From positions 1 through 64,000 of the forward strand of contig CAJUMY010000007.1 of NCBI GenBank assembly GCA_910587685.1: a stretch of DNA of 64,000 nucleotides, given 5' to 3'. Below the pieces are notes generated by a model. That model saw only the letters and a program-made list of their open reading frames with translations, had not been told where the DNA came from and did not search any database. Made by a program: the position numbers and the translations under genes. Below are positions 1 through 10,100 of this stretch, piece by piece; the stretch's first letter is position 1, and each line of letters opens with the position of its first letter. The stretch comes from an uncultured Christensenellaceae bacterium (GTDB lineage Bacteria > Bacillota > Clostridia > Christensenellales > UBA3700).

Positions 1-353
1 TCATGTGCTTTTTATTCTTTTCTTTCCTATTCAGTTTTTAAGGTGCTTTATCCCGTCACTTCTTCGTGACAGCTTTCTAATGATACCACAACGAATATTT
101 AATGTCAACTATTTTTTCGAATTTTTTCAATAATTTTTGACGTAGTTCGAAATACTTATTTTTACCATTAAAAAGTCCGTTTTTCGCGGTCATCTTTAAC
201 TATTTTACACTTTTCGAGAACTTTTGCAAGCGTTTTCATCAACATTATATATATAATTAAAATAAATATCAATATTTAATATTGACGGACAAAAACGTAT
301 ATCTCTTCAGCTAATCTTGCTCTTTTAACGACGCGACAAAACGCTTACCGCCG
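1..353. other. Intergenic region, no gene recognised
   Basis: AT-rich stretch to the left of mnmA. It holds a short inverted repeat GTCAC/GTGAC (about 55-70) with no T-run on either strand, so it is a weak terminator candidate at best. An ATG overlapping a TGA lies on the minus strand at positions 4-1, so a leftward gene could begin exactly at the window edge, but no good ribosome binding site supports it. I see no RNA gene or convincing promoter here. Confidence 0.4.
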
Positions 354-1457
354 TTATACGCATCTGATATCTCTATCGGGCACCGCGTCGATAACTCCGC
401 CGCCGATACATACGTCGCCGACGTATAGCGTCGCGTACTGCCCCTCGACAATGGCTCTCTGCATATCGTCGAATTCGATCTTCACGCTGCCGTTTTCAAG
501 AACTCTGCACGTCGCGTTCTGTTCCTTTTGGCGATGTCTTATTCTTGCCGCGCAACGGAATTCTTTCTTCTCGGGAGTTCCGTTGACAAAATTGAATCCG
601 TCCGTTACGAGTTCTCTCGCGTAAAGCATACTTTGGTCGCCCTGCGAAACGTAAAGAATATTATTCTCGACGTCTTTTTTCGCAACGAACCACCTTCCGC
701 CGTCCTTATTGAACGGCACTCCGCCCACGCCGAGTCCCTTACGCTGTCCGAGAGTATAATAGTATACGCCGTCGTGAAAGCCGACCGTCTTTCCGTCGAG
801 CGTCCTTATCTCTCCCCTCTTCATTGGTATGTATTCCGATAAAAACTTCCTGAAATTCCTCTCGCCTATAAAGCATACGCCCGTGCTGTCCTTCTTATCC
901 GCAGTGGAAAGTCCGTACTTTTCGGCAAGCTCCCTGACTTCGCTCTTGAGCATATTCCCGATAGGAAAAAGCACCTTCTCGAGCTGTCTTTCACTAACTT
1001 GATTGAGAAAGTACGTCTGATCCTTATCCTCGTCCTTAGCCTTCATAAGGTAATGTCTGCCGTCCGTATGCGATACGTTGCAATAGTGTCCCGTCGCGAC
1101 GTGATCGGCGCCGAGCGCCAAAGCGTGTTTGACAAATGAATCGAACTTTATCTCCTTATTGCAAAGCACGTCGGGATTTGGCGTTCTGCCCCTTGAATAT
1201 TCGCTGACAAAATGCTTGAAAACTCTGTCGTAATATTCCTTCGACAGATCTATCGTATAATAAGGTATATCGAGTTTCTGACACACGGAGCGTACGTCGC
1301 CGTAATCGGCGTCCGCGCTGCAACAGCCGTTTTCGTCTTCCTCGTTCCAGTTCCGCATGAAAAGTCCTATGACTTCATATCCCTGTTCTTTTAAGAGGAG
1401 CGCGGCAAGCGAACTGTCTACCCCGCCGCTCATGCCTACGACTACTCTCTTACTCAT
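354..1457 (-). CDS. mnmA: tRNA-specific 2-thiouridylase MnmA
   Basis: Cytoplasmic enzyme that activates U34 of tRNA-Lys/Glu/Gln with ATP and inserts sulfur to make s2U34. At 367 aa it has the usual family length. Visible motifs are the PP-loop SGGVDSS (residues about 10-16), the first catalytic cysteine in NPDVLCNKEIKF (about 99) and the second in TGVCFIGERNF (about 195). The ATG overlaps the 3' end of cysK by 8 bp and its own ribosome binding site is weak, so translation is probably coupled to cysK. Association with a cysteine synthase fits the enzyme's need for cysteine-derived sulfur, although no cysteine desulfurase gene is in view. The identification is secure. Confidence 0.96.
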   Translation of the reverse strand: MSKRVVVGMSGGVDSSLAALLLKEQGYEVIGLFMRNWNEEDENGCCSADADYGDVRSVCQKLDIPYYTIDLSKEYYDRVFKHFVSEYSRGRTPNPDVLCNKEIKFDSFVKHALALGADHVATGHYCNVSHTDGRHYLMKAKDEDKDQTYFLNQVSERQLEKVLFPIGNMLKSEVRELAEKYGLSTADKKDSTGVCFIGERNFRKFLSEYIPMKRGEIRTLDGKTVGFHDGVYYYTLGQRKGLGVGGVPFNKDGGRWFVAKKDVENNILYVSQGDQSMLYARELVTDGFNFVNGTPEKKEFRCAARIRHRQKEQNATCRVLENGSVKIEFDDMQRAIVEGQYATLYVGDVCIGGGVIDAVPDRDIRCV

Positions 1458-2334
1458 AGAGCCCCGCAGACATATATCTCGTTCCCGAATCGGGTATGAT
1501 GATAACTATGTCTCCGTCCTCTTCTCTCATCAGTTTAATGGCTCCAACGTATGCAGAACCTGCCGATATGCCAGCCAAAATACCGTATTTCGATGCAAGT
1601 TCTCTCGCGCCGTAATACGCTTCGTCGTTAGTTATGCCCATTATTTTATCGAGCTTTTTCAAATCGACTATGGACGGCATAAAATTCGCGCCTATTCCCT
1701 GTATCTTGTGAGCGCCGCTAACGCCCTTACTTAGCATCGGCGAATCCGTCGGCTCTAAAGCGCAAACTTTGGCGTCTATGCCGTTATCCTCTATATACTT
1801 TTTTATACCCATAGCGGTGCCGCCCGAACCGAGCGGAGATATCACCCATTTGACGCCGCTATTTACGTTAAATATCTCGGGAGCCGTAGTCTCGTAGTGC
1901 GCAAGCGCGTTATCGGGATTGTCAAACTGCGAAGGCATGTACGCGCCCTTTTCGGCGACGATCTCCTTTGCTCTGTCAACTGCGCCCTGCATCCCCAGCT
2001 TCGCGTCGGTCAAGATAACGCTCGCGCCGTACGCTTTCATCATATCTATACGCTCTTTCGACATATTGGACGGCATGACTATTAACGCCTTTATTCCGTA
2101 AGCTCTCGCAACCATTGCGAGTCCTATTCCCGTATTTCCGCTGGTAGGCTCTACGATAGTGCCGCCCGACTTGACGTCGCCTCTTAAAACCGCTTCTTTA
2201 ATCATATAATAGGCGGCTCTGTCCTTTATACTTCCCGTAGGATTATAATATTCGAGCTTTGCGAAAACTCTGCTTTTGCCCATACCTGTGAGCTCTATCA
2301 TCGGCGTATTGCCTATGAGTTTAACTATATTCAT
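1450..2334 (-). CDS. cysK: Cysteine synthase (O-acetylserine sulfhydrylase)
   Basis: PLP enzyme that makes cysteine from O-acetylserine and sulfide. The N-terminal signature GNTPM is followed by the PLP lysine in GSIKDRAA (about residue 40) and the phosphate or substrate loop PTSGNTG (about 65-71). A Gly-rich PLP-phosphate loop GSGGTAMG lies near residue 170. I chose the ATG at 2334 because GGAGG sits 4 bases upstream; the longer frame opens with TTG inside that Shine-Dalgarno. The product is 294 aa, slightly shorter than typical CysK (about 305-310) but with all core motifs. It overlaps mnmA downstream. CysK and CysM cannot be separated with certainty from sequence alone. Confidence 0.93.
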   Translation of the reverse strand: MNIVKLIGNTPMIELTGMGKSRVFAKLEYYNPTGSIKDRAAYYMIKEAVLRGDVKSGGTIVEPTSGNTGIGLAMVARAYGIKALIVMPSNMSKERIDMMKAYGASVILTDAKLGMQGAVDRAKEIVAEKGAYMPSQFDNPDNALAHYETTAPEIFNVNSGVKWVISPLGSGGTAMGIKKYIEDNGIDAKVCALEPTDSPMLSKGVSGAHKIQGIGANFMPSIVDLKKLDKIMGITNDEAYYGARELASKYGILAGISAGSAYVGAIKLMREEDGDIVIIIPDSGTRYMSAGLYE

Positions 2335-2465
2335 AAAACCTCCCAAATACTATACGAATCGCCGCATATCAGCGCCGATAAAATTCACAGCCGATATATA
2401 TTAGTATATGAACTGCGAACAAGCGTTGCCGATAAATATCGGACTTTGACGATCTGCTAAAATAA

Positions 2466-3311
2466 TTAAATAAACAGTTTCTTTACTTCGTCGAGCCGCG
2501 AAGTCATCATATCGTAACCGTGCTCGTAATTCTTCTTTATCTGCCGGAGATCTCTTTCTCTGCTCCTTAGCGGATATTCCGGACGCAGTACAACGGCTTT
2601 GCCCTCTCTTTCGAGTTCTTCGACATATCTGACCGTATCGTTATATTCCTCGTGTCTTCTCAAAAGAAGCTCCGCAAACTTCGGATACTTTTTCCTTATG
2701 CTTCTCGCCGCTATCTTAACTCCCGAATTGAGCTCTTTGACGTACCCTTTTTCTCTCGTTAATATTATGAGATTCTTTTCCGAACCGTCGGCTATCGCCT
2801 TCCTTATCGGAATAGGATCGGCGACTCCACCGTCATAATACGCTCTCCCGTCTATTGTAATAGTTGGAAACATCAGCGGTATGGCGCAGGTCGCTTCGAG
2901 AAGTTCCGTCATGCCTTCGATTTTTGTTCCGTCTCTATAGTCGGCTTCACCCGTAACGGCGTCGGTTATTCCCACCTTGAACTCGCCTTCGTACTGCTCT
3001 ATCGCATTATAATCGAGCGGATAGAGTTCGCGCGGTACGACGTTAAAGCTGAAATCCAGTCCGAAATAGCACTTTTCTCTGAAAAAGTTCCTAAGTCCTA
3101 TATAGCGTTTATCACGTCTTAAACCTAAGAGAACTTCAAGATTTCGCCCCTTTTGTCCCGACACGTACGAAAGCGCGTTAGTCGCTCCCGCCGACACTCC
3201 TATAACGTATGGAAATCTTATTCCGTTATCCAAAAGAGCATCCATAGCTCCCGCGCTGAATATCGGTCTGAAAGTTCCGCCTTCGAGAACTATTCCGCGC
3301 TTCTCTTTCAT
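2466..3311 (-). CDS. Patatin-like phospholipase family protein
   Basis: Predicted cytoplasmic or membrane-associated serine lipid hydrolase of the RssA/YjjU type. The oxyanion-hole region LEGGTFRPIFSAG is followed by the nucleophile elbow GVSAG, and the catalytic aspartate is in DGGVADPIP, which completes the Ser-Asp dyad of patatins. I use the ATG at 3311 because it forms an ATGA overlap with the stop of mrp, giving a normal 281-aa protein; the longer frame adds a 14-residue extension unlike the family. Coupled translation with mrp suggests one transcript. The physiological substrate cannot be inferred. Confidence 0.9.
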   Translation of the reverse strand: MKEKRGIVLEGGTFRPIFSAGAMDALLDNGIRFPYVIGVSAGATNALSYVSGQKGRNLEVLLGLRRDKRYIGLRNFFREKCYFGLDFSFNVVPRELYPLDYNAIEQYEGEFKVGITDAVTGEADYRDGTKIEGMTELLEATCAIPLMFPTITIDGRAYYDGGVADPIPIRKAIADGSEKNLIILTREKGYVKELNSGVKIAARSIRKKYPKFAELLLRRHEEYNDTVRYVEELEREGKAVVLRPEYPLRSRERDLRQIKKNYEHGYDMMTSRLDEVKKLFI

Positions 3312-4126
3312 AGATTCTTGATGCTCTCGATAGCAAGAGCGAGTTCTCTGCACTCTATCTCTTCGACTCTGCCGCAGTCGGCAAGAGATGCGAATTCAGG
3401 TCTTATCGGCATTCTGGCAAGAACGGGCAGCGAGTGCGCTCCCGCAACTTTTTCTATACTGCTCTTCCCGAAAAGCTCTATCCTCTTTCCGCAGTCGGGA
3501 CACTCGATATAGCTCATATTCTCGACAAGACCTATGATAGGAACGTTCATCATTTTAGCCATCGCGACCGCCTTATTCACTATCATGGAAACAAGCTCCT
3601 GCGGAGTAGTGACAACTATTATACCGTCGACGGGGAGAGACTGAAAAACAGTGAGAGGCACGTCTCCCGTTCCCGGAGGCATATCGACGAACATATAGTC
3701 AACGTCACCCCATACGGTATCGCTCCAAAACTGTTTCACAACGTTCGCCAATATCGGTCCTCTCCATACAACGGGCGAATTGACGTCCTCGAGCATAAGA
3801 TTTATCGACATTATTTTCATACCGCCGGGCAATTCAGCAGGGAAAATATTCTTTCCGTCGCTGAGCGCCGCGCCGTCTTCTCCGAACAGCTTTGGTATGG
3901 ACGGACCGGTTATATCTCCGTCGAGAACTGCCGTATTATACCCCGCTCTATTCATCGCGCTTGCGAGAAGCGCCGTCGTCATAGACTTGCCTACGCCGCC
4001 CTTTCCGCTCATAACGGCAATGACCTTCTTTACATTGCTGTGTTCGTTCAATCTCGCCTTCATTGATTTCGGATCGGAAGAGCAGCTTTCACATCCCGTC
4101 TTGTCGCATCCGTCGCACTGACTCAT
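3308..4126 (-). CDS. Mrp/NBP35-family Fe-S cluster carrier ATPase
   Basis: P-loop ATPase of the Mrp/ApbC/NBP35 family, which carries and transfers Fe-S clusters. The deviant Walker A is GKGGVGKSM, followed by the switch-like DGDITGPS and the Walker-B-like DMPPGTGD. The C-terminal CPDC pair, which bridges a 4Fe-4S cluster in dimers, is present (ECPDCGKR). The N-terminus carries a compact cysteine cluster (Cys 4, 7, 12, 15) reminiscent of NBP35. I selected the ATG at 4126 because it has an AGAGG Shine-Dalgarno and starts directly before the Cys cluster; the frame could extend to 4174. First gene of a leftward run into the patatin and probably cysK/mnmA. Confidence 0.93.
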   Translation of the reverse strand: MSQCDGCDKTGCESCSSDPKSMKARLNEHSNVKKVIAVMSGKGGVGKSMTTALLASAMNRAGYNTAVLDGDITGPSIPKLFGEDGAALSDGKNIFPAELPGGMKIMSINLMLEDVNSPVVWRGPILANVVKQFWSDTVWGDVDYMFVDMPPGTGDVPLTVFQSLPVDGIIVVTTPQELVSMIVNKAVAMAKMMNVPIIGLVENMSYIECPDCGKRIELFGKSSIEKVAGAHSLPVLARMPIRPEFASLADCGRVEEIECRELALAIESIKNL

Positions 4127-4161
4127 ATTCGTTACCTCTTCTAAATTATTAAAGTCCGCTA

Positions 4162-4190
4162 TTCGCATTATCATTATCGCAATATGCGAA
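4162..4190. promoter_or_regulatory. Imperfect inverted repeat upstream of mrp
   Basis: TTCGCAT(T)AT and its complement AT(A)TGCGAA form an imperfect inverted repeat about 36 bp upstream of the mrp start, overlapping the AT-rich segment where a -10 element would be expected. It could be an operator; no regulator is assigned. Confidence 0.3.
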
Positions 4191-4217
4191 CGCGGCGTAT
4201 TTTGTCATAAATAAAAA

Positions 4218-4242
4218 CGAGTCCTCCGCAATGAAGGACTCG
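4218..4242 (-). terminator. Intrinsic terminator after the lipoprotein gene
   Basis: An 8-bp stem CGAGTCCT/AGGACTCG is followed on the minus strand by TTTTT (4217-4213). It lies just downstream of the stop of the leftward lipoprotein gene and separates it from the mrp operon. Confidence 0.8.
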
Positions 4243-4253
4243 CTCAAGTTCGG

Positions 4254-6863
4254 TTATTTTACCTCGATAAGTCTGTTATAAACGACCGCGTCGTCCCCTA
4301 TTTTATCGGTGTACTTAACTATCTGATATCCTGCGAACGAGTTCGTCCTTATTTCTCCTTCGACGCTTCTCTCTTCACCCATGAAGTAGTACTTCGAATT
4401 CGACGGAACGCTTATCGTCGTAATATCGACGTTCTGGTTATACTTCTTTATATCGTAATCGCTGAAGTATATCACCTTTTTGAGAACGGGGACCGTACTC
4501 CTGAAATTCGAGTAGGTCACGTATTCGTCGCCGAGCGTCTCTATCGCATTGCTCATATTGTTAGTCGTATAATCTTTGATATCGGCGCTTCCCTCTTTTC
4601 CTGCTATGACGGCGCCGAGACCGCCGACCTTATCTTTGTTGTAAGCGCTCTTTCTTACGGTGCCGCCAACGTTATCGCCGACGAAGCCCGCCTTGTTCGG
4701 ATTGCTGCTTTCTCTGATATTGATAACGCTATACGCGCTCTCTATTATCGAAGTATTCTTGCCTGCAAAACCGCCCTGAACAGGGATAGTATCGCTTCGC
4801 GAGATCGTACCGTCCTGAACATAACAATACTTGACGGTACCTCTGTTGTCGCCGACAAATCCGCCGCCGTACGCGGTGATCCCGTTGATAGCGCTGTTCT
4901 GAACTACGTTACCCATCGAATACGAATAGGTTATAGTTCCCTCGTTGACGCCTACGAAACCGCCTATAACGCTTCTGACAACGCTGCCTGCAACGTCCGT
5001 TTGAACGTCGCCGGTTGCAAACGAGTAGGAGATACTTCCGCTGTTATATGCAACGAATCCTCCTACTATCGACTCGCCTTCAGTCGCGATAGCGGTAACC
5101 TTCGAAAGCGATTCGGAATTTGAAATCGTTCCGATATTTCTTACTGCTATAGCTCCGACGTTCGCCGCTTTCAACGTGACTTTCGATATGACGCTGTCCA
5201 TATCGCCTCTGTTCTCATATACGACCGCGCCTATAGCGACGTTGCCGTTGACCGTTATACTGCCTTCGACTATTACGTTACTCAAAGAGCCGTTATTCGT
5301 ATTGGCGACGAGCGCGGTATTCGCAAGCGAATCGACGCTGACGCTGACAGAGGAGAACGACACGTTCTTGACTACGGCGTTCTTTGCGATATTTCCAAAG
5401 ATAGCTATCGACTCTCTCGTGAACATATCGCTCATCTTAATGCCGCTTATCGTATGGCCCTGACCGTCGAACACGCCCTTAAAGTCATATCTGCCCATCA
5501 CCCATTCGGTGTTATTGATATTGATATTCTTCGTTAGTCTGAATTCTTTACCGCTAGTATCCTGATTGATAGCCCAGATAAGCTGAGGATACTCCGATAT
5601 TTCGTAATATTTGCCTTCTTCGTTAAATTTCGGGATCACGGAATTTTTATTACCGTTATCGTCCGCATAATCGCTCTCTTTCGGAACGTACTGATAATAG
5701 CTTCCCTTAGCGAGCTCCGTCGGCGCAGACTCCAATACGTTCTTTTCGTCGTCGCCTACCGCTACTATCGAGAAAGTGAATATACGTCCCGCGTGTACGG
5801 ACTCCTTAAATCTCTCCTCTTTTTCGAGATCGAGACTTACGGTATCCGCAGAATCGACGGAAAGAGTGAGCATATTGCTCTGATTAGTCGTAGCCGTAAC
5901 GCTATATCCCTTCGCTCCGTCTACCTTGTCCCAACTGAGCGTAGTTCCCGAAAGGCGGAAAGTCGTAGCGTCTACCTTCTTGAGTTTAGTAAACTTGATA
6001 ACTTCGCTGGGATCGGAATCTGTATATACTCTGCCGTTATCTCTGTTGTACGCAACTACGCTTATATCGTACTGTCCGTCCTGCTCTATCTTAAGATTGC
6101 TGATAGAGGTATCCTTGGACGTCGTTTCGTAGGTGTATATTTCGCCGTCCGCTACGTCCGTTCTCTTAGCGGTTATCCTGTAGTGAGTAGCGTTCTTTTC
6201 CTCTTCGCTCATCGTCCACTTGAGACGTTCCTTCTCGTACTTGAATTCCGTCGGAGTCGTGAGCTTACGGGAATTGGTGTAATTGACTACGTTGCTCCAC
6301 GCGGAAGCGGAATAATCGTCGTTCGTAGTTATCGCTCTCACCTTTATCTGATAAACGCCGGCTTCGCTGAAAGCCTCGTTCTTCTTATCTATCGAATATT
6401 TCGTATCGGTAACGCTTATCGGATCGACGTCGTTAAAACTTATGCCTATAAGCACTTCGTACGAAGTCGCGTTCTCTATAGCGCTCCACGTAATATCGTA
6501 AGTATCGCCTTTATCCTCTCCGATAAGGACGGGACTGACCAGCGCCGTAGTAACGTTGAATTCGAACTCTTCCGAATACTTAGAATCGGTATACTTACCT
6601 TCGCCCTTTGCCTTTACCTTCACGGTATGCTTACCTTTAACGTCGGTAGTGTACGTAAAGAACGTATTCTTCGTCTCATATTCTTCACTGCCGTCTACGT
6701 TGACAACGTAACCGCTCGCATTCTTCACCTCGTCCCACGAGAGGGTATTACCCGATATGCTTACGTTCTTTGGCGGTTTCAATTCGCCGCCGGAACAAGC
6801 GGCAAGTCCGACTACCATAGCAAGCGCGAGTATTATCACAAGCAGTATTGTGGTTTTCTTCAT
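4254..6863 (-). CDS. Surface lipoprotein with Fn3-like and GLUG-like repeats
   Basis: An 869-aa predicted lipoprotein. The signal peptide has a lipobox LAAC with Cys23 as the acylation site. Residues about 30-390 contain four tandem Fn3-like beta-sandwich units, each with the pattern 'LSWDxVxxAxxYxV' and a Tyr-rich strand. Residues about 420-760 carry repeated GLUG-like motifs (for example GGFVGVNEGTITYSYSMG and GGFVGDNRGTVKYCYV), expected to fold as a right-handed beta-solenoid. A short C-terminal tail follows. GLUG repeats are known from bacterial IgA-protease-like and adhesin proteins, so an extracellular binding role is likely but unproven. Start ATG 6863 has AAGGAG upstream. It sits directly downstream of the giant surface protein and shares its strand, but has its own promoter and terminator. 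Confidence 0.85.
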   Translation of the reverse strand: MKKTTILLVIILALAMVVGLAACSGGELKPPKNVSISGNTLSWDEVKNASGYVVNVDGSEEYETKNTFFTYTTDVKGKHTVKVKAKGEGKYTDSKYSEEFEFNVTTALVSPVLIGEDKGDTYDITWSAIENATSYEVLIGISFNDVDPISVTDTKYSIDKKNEAFSEAGVYQIKVRAITTNDDYSASAWSNVVNYTNSRKLTTPTEFKYEKERLKWTMSEEEKNATHYRITAKRTDVADGEIYTYETTSKDTSISNLKIEQDGQYDISVVAYNRDNGRVYTDSDPSEVIKFTKLKKVDATTFRLSGTTLSWDKVDGAKGYSVTATTNQSNMLTLSVDSADTVSLDLEKEERFKESVHAGRIFTFSIVAVGDDEKNVLESAPTELAKGSYYQYVPKESDYADDNGNKNSVIPKFNEEGKYYEISEYPQLIWAINQDTSGKEFRLTKNININNTEWVMGRYDFKGVFDGQGHTISGIKMSDMFTRESIAIFGNIAKNAVVKNVSFSSVSVSVDSLANTALVANTNNGSLSNVIVEGSITVNGNVAIGAVVYENRGDMDSVISKVTLKAANVGAIAVRNIGTISNSESLSKVTAIATEGESIVGGFVAYNSGSISYSFATGDVQTDVAGSVVRSVIGGFVGVNEGTITYSYSMGNVVQNSAINGITAYGGGFVGDNRGTVKYCYVQDGTISRSDTIPVQGGFAGKNTSIIESAYSVINIRESSNPNKAGFVGDNVGGTVRKSAYNKDKVGGLGAVIAGKEGSADIKDYTTNNMSNAIETLGDEYVTYSNFRSTVPVLKKVIYFSDYDIKKYNQNVDITTISVPSNSKYYFMGEERSVEGEIRTNSFAGYQIVKYTDKIGDDAVVYNRLIEVK

Positions 6864-6920
6864 AATGTTACTCCTTAATTATACGAGAGACGCTCTGATA
6901 CTATACTGCGTCTAATAAAT

Positions 6921-6949
6921 ATAGTACCAAATATCGCTGTAAATTTCAA
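6921..6949 (-). promoter_or_regulatory. Sigma-A-type promoter of the lipoprotein gene
   Basis: Reading the minus strand, TTGAAA (6949-6944) and TACTAT (6926-6921) are separated by exactly 17 bp, 57 bp upstream of the start codon. Confidence 0.6.
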
Positions 6950-7083
6950 GTATTTTCCGCATTAATTTCAATCAAAATGCCTACTACGTCTTATTATCCG
7001 TACAAAACGCAAAAGTATTCCGAGAGCTGCCTGCCGACCCATATTAACATCGCTACCGATCGTTTAACTTAAACATACAAGTA

Positions 7084-7113
7084 AAACGGACTCCGCGATT
7101 GCAGAATCCGTTT
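7084..7113 (-). terminator. Terminator-like hairpin after the giant gene
   Basis: AAACGGACTC pairs with GAATCCGTTT around a 10-base loop; on the minus strand the stem ends in TTTTA. It is about 70 bp beyond the stop of the 4256-aa gene. The 7114-7185 remainder contains nothing recognisable. Confidence 0.6.
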
Positions 7114-7185
7114 CCTGTGGAGCGGCAGCTAAAAAACTGCCTTTATATATTTATTATGCCTTAGTTACGATACGCCCGCGTTTTA

Positions 7186-10100
7186 TCAATACGCGTTTCT
7201 CTTCTTCCTGATTATCATAACGGTTACGAAGAACGCTATAAAGAGGAGCGCTGCGCCGCCTGCTATCGCGATGAGAATTATCTGACTGTCGGTGACCTTA
7301 GTCTGTTTTGCGGTAGTGAGTTTGAATCCTACCTTGTTTTCGGCAAAGTTACCGCTCTCGTCGTCGACTCTTATCATTATCTCGTACTCGGTATCGGCAT
7401 CGAGGTCGGTAAACTTATTCTTGGACGTCCAGGTCTTTCCTCCGTCTATCGAATACTGGTAAGTAAATCCGATTATCTCGTTCGATACGTTGATGATTAT
7501 CGTATCCGCAGTCTTCTTGTCAACGGTGTACTTGATTTCCGTAGGAGTTACCTCATAAGTTCCGTAGTCGACTCTCAAATCGCCGAAATCATAGTTGTCG
7601 TTTTCGAAACGGGCCTTTATCTTATAAATTCCGCAATCGCTCGTGCTTCTTACGGGGTTAGTTCCGTTTCCTCTGTACGCTTCGAGGACTACGCTCGTTC
7701 CTTCCGGCAGACCAAATCCGCTAAAGAGACTCATATCCGGCGTGAGTTTCAAGTTACTGCCGTCGTACGTCTTATTGAGGCTGACCTTGCTGTCTATTGT
7801 CGGAACGGTCTCGAACGCATAAGTCGCCTGCTTTATCTCGAACGGCATCGAGAAGATAACGTTGCCGCCTTCCGCAAGAGCTACTTCGCCGCTATCCTTT
7901 CCTACGAGTTTAACGTCGTCGCCATAAGCGTTGATAATACCGATAACGTACTTACCTACCGCTGTAGGAGCTTCTTCAAACGGATCGGCGAAATCGGTAT
8001 CTTTCGCGTCGTAATACCTGATGATGACAGCCCAATCGTTATTATTCGTATCTATCGGCAGCTTCAGCTCGTCGCCGTAAACGTATTCGGTCACTATGTC
8101 CTCGCCGAATGAGAATTCTATATTGAGCTTCTTGATCTCGTATTCCCACTCTACCACGCCGTAACCGTCTCCGCTTGCGATAACGTAATTCTTCTCGTCC
8201 ACTTCGTTCACGGTCATAAGATACTTGCCTGCGCCGCTTATGACCTGCGTTTCGACGTATCTCGTACCGTTATCTATTGCGAACGAAGCCTTATAGCTGA
8301 GTTCGTAACTCTTATCGCCGTCGACATAAGTCGCCGTTATGACAGGAGCTTCGCCGTTAAACGTATCGATATCGCTTGCAAATACGAGTTTGCCTATATT
8401 AGCGCTATCGTTGATTATGAGTTTATATACGTTGAGCGTGAAGTTCGCATCCTTTACGATAACGTTATTGTCGTTATCGAAGTAGCTTACTGCGATATTG
8501 TATACGCCCGAGTCGCCGAATACAAGGCTTTCAGTCTTCTTACCGTTCACGCTGAACGCTACGCCGTCGACGTCTTCGGCGAATTCTCCGAAGAGAACGT
8601 CGTTTCCGATAAGATCGAGGCTAACTCCGTTGATATTGTAATAAGTCTTATAGTAGTTATTGTCTCTGTCGAACGTAACGCCTTCGCCGCTGACTATCTC
8701 GCCGAAGAGTTCGTTGTTCTTATCCGTAGTTATAACGCCGGGAGTATCTATTACCTTACTGTTGATGATGAGCGTCTGAGTTACGCTAGCTACGTCGTAC
8801 ATACAGCTATCGCTCTTCTCGATAACGACGGTATACTTTCCGACGGCAAGTTTTCCGAGCGCGAATTCTTCGCCGATATCGTTGCCGCTAGCATCCTTAT
8901 ACGTTACGGTGTAATCGGACGGAACGAGTTTCCCGTTGCCCGCGACTATCGGATACGTCTCGCCGTACGTCTGATTGAGCGAAGTAAGATCTATCGCAAA
9001 ATCTATTACCTCTTTGACAACTCTTATTCTTATCGAACTTACGCTCGCATTGTAGTTGTTCTCCGCGTTATCTTCATTCGGAAGAACGCTCAAAGTTATA
9101 GCGTATTCGCCGAGCATCGTCGAGACTACCTTGTCGATACCGTCGAGTACTTCGCCGCCGAAGGCTATGTCGAACGCGTATTTTTCAACTATATCGTCAT
9201 ATCCCGCCGGATACTTAACGGAATCAATGTCTCCGTTATAGTAAACTGTCTTTATTCCGCCGCCGTAAACCGACGAAGTAACGTAATCTTTCTTATCTAC
9301 GACAACCGTAAATACCTTCTCGCCTACGAAATTGACGTTCGTAGAAGTAACTTTGACGGTATACTCGCCGACCTCTATAATGCTATCCACTTCAACGCCG
9401 TCTTTTGCGATAACGACGTTGACGTCGCTCTCAACGTTCAAGAACGCGTTGTTCGATACTATTCCGAGAGCTATAGGATCGTTTAGACCCTTGAATATCT
9501 CCGTTCTGTCGGAATTGGTTATCGCTCTCTCGAGCGCTATAGCGTTGACTGTCAAACTGAACGTATTATAGTTAGCCGCTATATTCTGGTTCTCTCCGAA
9601 GGATACGCTCACGGTATACGGCTCGTTAGTCTCCGAAGTTATAGCGAATACGTCCTGAGTATCGCCGCTCACCGCGAATGTGAAGCTGTTCATTATCTCC
9701 TTTCTTACCGACTCTTTGATATTCGTCCAACCTTTTACGAAAGACTGGAGAATAGCTTCTCTCTTACCCGTAGAATAATCGTAGATATTCTTGAGCTCCG
9801 AAAGCGTGAATCCGTAATCTTTCTCTATATCGGCAAAGTTGAATTCAACGTTCTTAGCCTTTACTTCGTAGTAACACGGATCCCCCGCAAGAGAGAGAGT
9901 ATAGTTCCTGTCGAGAGTCTTGAGCGCGAGAGCGTACTTGCCTACAGCTACGGACATATCCGCCGCATTGGCTCTTACGACGCTCACGTCGATACTTTCA
10001 TATCCGGGAACGAACTGTCTTGCGTCTATCGAGTATTTCGCTTTGCTTGCGAACAGTTCCGCTTCTTCGAGGAACGAGTATTCGCCGAATTCCTCGGTTA

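Noticed and set aside
1..4. Leftward gene starting at the window edge (ATGA at 4-1)
   Set aside because: Only four bases are visible and no suitable ribosome binding site is placed before it.
5793..6878. 361-aa open frame opposite the lipoprotein gene
   Set aside because: It is a complementary-strand shadow of the repeat region, has implausible composition and no ribosome binding site.
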